This document shows positions 5,801-6,552 of a stretch of DNA of 6,552 bases, piece after piece. This DNA is from Nitrospira lenta (GTDB lineage: Bacteria; Nitrospirota; Nitrospiria; Nitrospirales; Nitrospiraceae), in assembly GCA_945906715.1 (NCBI GenBank), contig CAMDRK010000148.1, positions 1-6,552 of the forward strand, written 5' to 3'. The position numbers and the translations under genes were made by a program. Numbering within the stretch: the stretch's first letter is position 1; each line of letters begins with the position of its first letter. The notes under the pieces were generated by a model that was not told the origin of the DNA, did not search any database, and saw nothing but the letters and a program-made list of their open reading frames with translations.

Positions 5801-6552
5801 GTCCCGGCAGGCGGTTTGAGGTTTAGCACCAGCATGCGGGGCTCAGTCATATCTTCGATTGCGGCCCGAACCCCTTCACGCCCAACTCCCGAGTCCTTCA
5901 CGCCACCATATGGCATGTGATCAGCGCGAAATGTCGGAATTTCGTTTGCCAGCACGGCCCCAACTTCGAGGTGCCGAAAGGCATGGAAAATTTTATTCAC
6001 ATCCTGGGTGAATACCCCGGCGTGGAGCCCATAGTCGGACTGGTTGAGCGCCGTGATCGCTTCACCGAAGTGTCGGTACGGGGTGACGGTCACCACCGGT
6101 CCAAACACCTCCTGGCACGAGACCTTCATCGTTGGAGTGACGTGCGAGAGCACGGTCGCCTCCATCACCGAGCCCATGCGTTTGCCTCCAAGAAGTACCC
6201 GCGCCCCTTGCGATACAGCTTCCCCAATCCACGACTCGATACGAGCGGTCGCAGCCGGATCGATCAGCGGTCCGACCACTGTTGAATCGTCGCTCGGGTC
6301 GCCGGCCTTCAGCCGCGCAACTTGTAACAGGAGTTTCGTGGTGAACAGGTCTGCGATGGAATGATGGACAAAGATTCGTTGAACGGAGATACAGGTTTGA
6401 CCGGCGTATCCGAACCCGCCGATGGCACAACGCTGTGCGGCAAACTCGATATCGGCGTCGGGTTCGACAATGACGCCCGCGTTTCCACCGAGTTCCAACA
6501 CTACCTTCTTTTTTCCGCATTTGGCTTTCAACATCCATCCTACGGCGGCACT
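5797..6552 (-). CDS. NAD(P)-dependent aldehyde dehydrogenase, y4uC-like; C-terminal 251 residues
   Basis: The frame is open to the right edge, so roughly the first half (most of the NAD-binding domain) is missing; the visible part begins SAAVGWMLKA. Numbering from that edge, Glu20 in LELGGNA is the general base and Cys54 in GYAGQTC the catalytic nucleophile. QEVFGPVV (147-154) carries the Glu and Phe that contact the nicotinamide ribose. The closing block, ANEIPTFRADHMPYGG then KDSGVGREG, is typical of the y4uC-like branch of the superfamily, which also resembles succinate-semialdehyde and lactaldehyde dehydrogenases. The substrate cannot be read from sequence. It is on the same strand as pdaD but 321 bases upstream of it, so a role in polyamine breakdown (aminobutanal oxidation) is possible but unsupported. 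Confidence 0.9.
   Translation of the reverse strand, partial: SAAVGWMLKAKCGKKKVVLELGGNAGVIVEPDADIEFAAQRCAIGGFGYAGQTCISVQRIFVHHSIADLFTTKLLLQVARLKAGDPSDDSTVVGPLIDPAATARIESWIGEAVSQGARVLLGGKRMGSVMEATVLSHVTPTMKVSCQEVFGPVVTVTPYRHFGEAITALNQSDYGLHAGVFTQDVNKIFHAFRHLEVGAVLANEIPTFRADHMPYGGVKDSGVGREGVRAAIEDMTEPRMLVLNLKPPAGT

Overview
The window looks like chromosomal DNA of a free-living Gram-negative-type bacterium. My best guess is a Nitrospira-like member of the Nitrospirota. This is inferred from the moderately high GC, the gene set (an archaeal-type pyruvoyl arginine decarboxylase next to agmatinase) and a short intergenic motif I associate with Nitrospira genomes. No single marker proves it.

Layout: the first ~215 bases are mobile-element debris. 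They hold the N-terminus of an IS630-type transposase on the minus strand, running off the left edge, and next to it two tandem copies of a 23-base repeat that look like the end of another insertion sequence, probably IS21-like. Immediately downstream, on the plus strand, is a full-length priA (primosomal protein N'). Its helicase motifs are almost all destroyed by substitution, while its eight zinc-binding cysteines, its DNA-binding domain and its C-terminal domain look intact.

The remaining confident genes are on the minus strand and converge on priA. In transcription order they are a partial y4uC-like aldehyde dehydrogenase (right edge), pdaD, speB, rluF and a small four-helix membrane protein. 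pdaD and speB are 23 bases apart and together turn arginine into agmatine and then putrescine plus urea. rluF (23S rRNA pseudouridine synthase) follows closely and may be co-transcribed.

Between the aldehyde dehydrogenase and pdaD lies a ~320-base region without a confident gene. It holds what looks like a small plus-strand gene broken by a frameshift in an A-run. The stop codon of that reading frame shares the four bases CTAG with the aldehyde dehydrogenase stop.

The most interesting signal is the PriA protein: a conserved scaffold with apparently no working ATPase site. It resembles the situation reported for actinobacterial PriA, but here it is beside an insertion-sequence scar that may have replaced its promoter.
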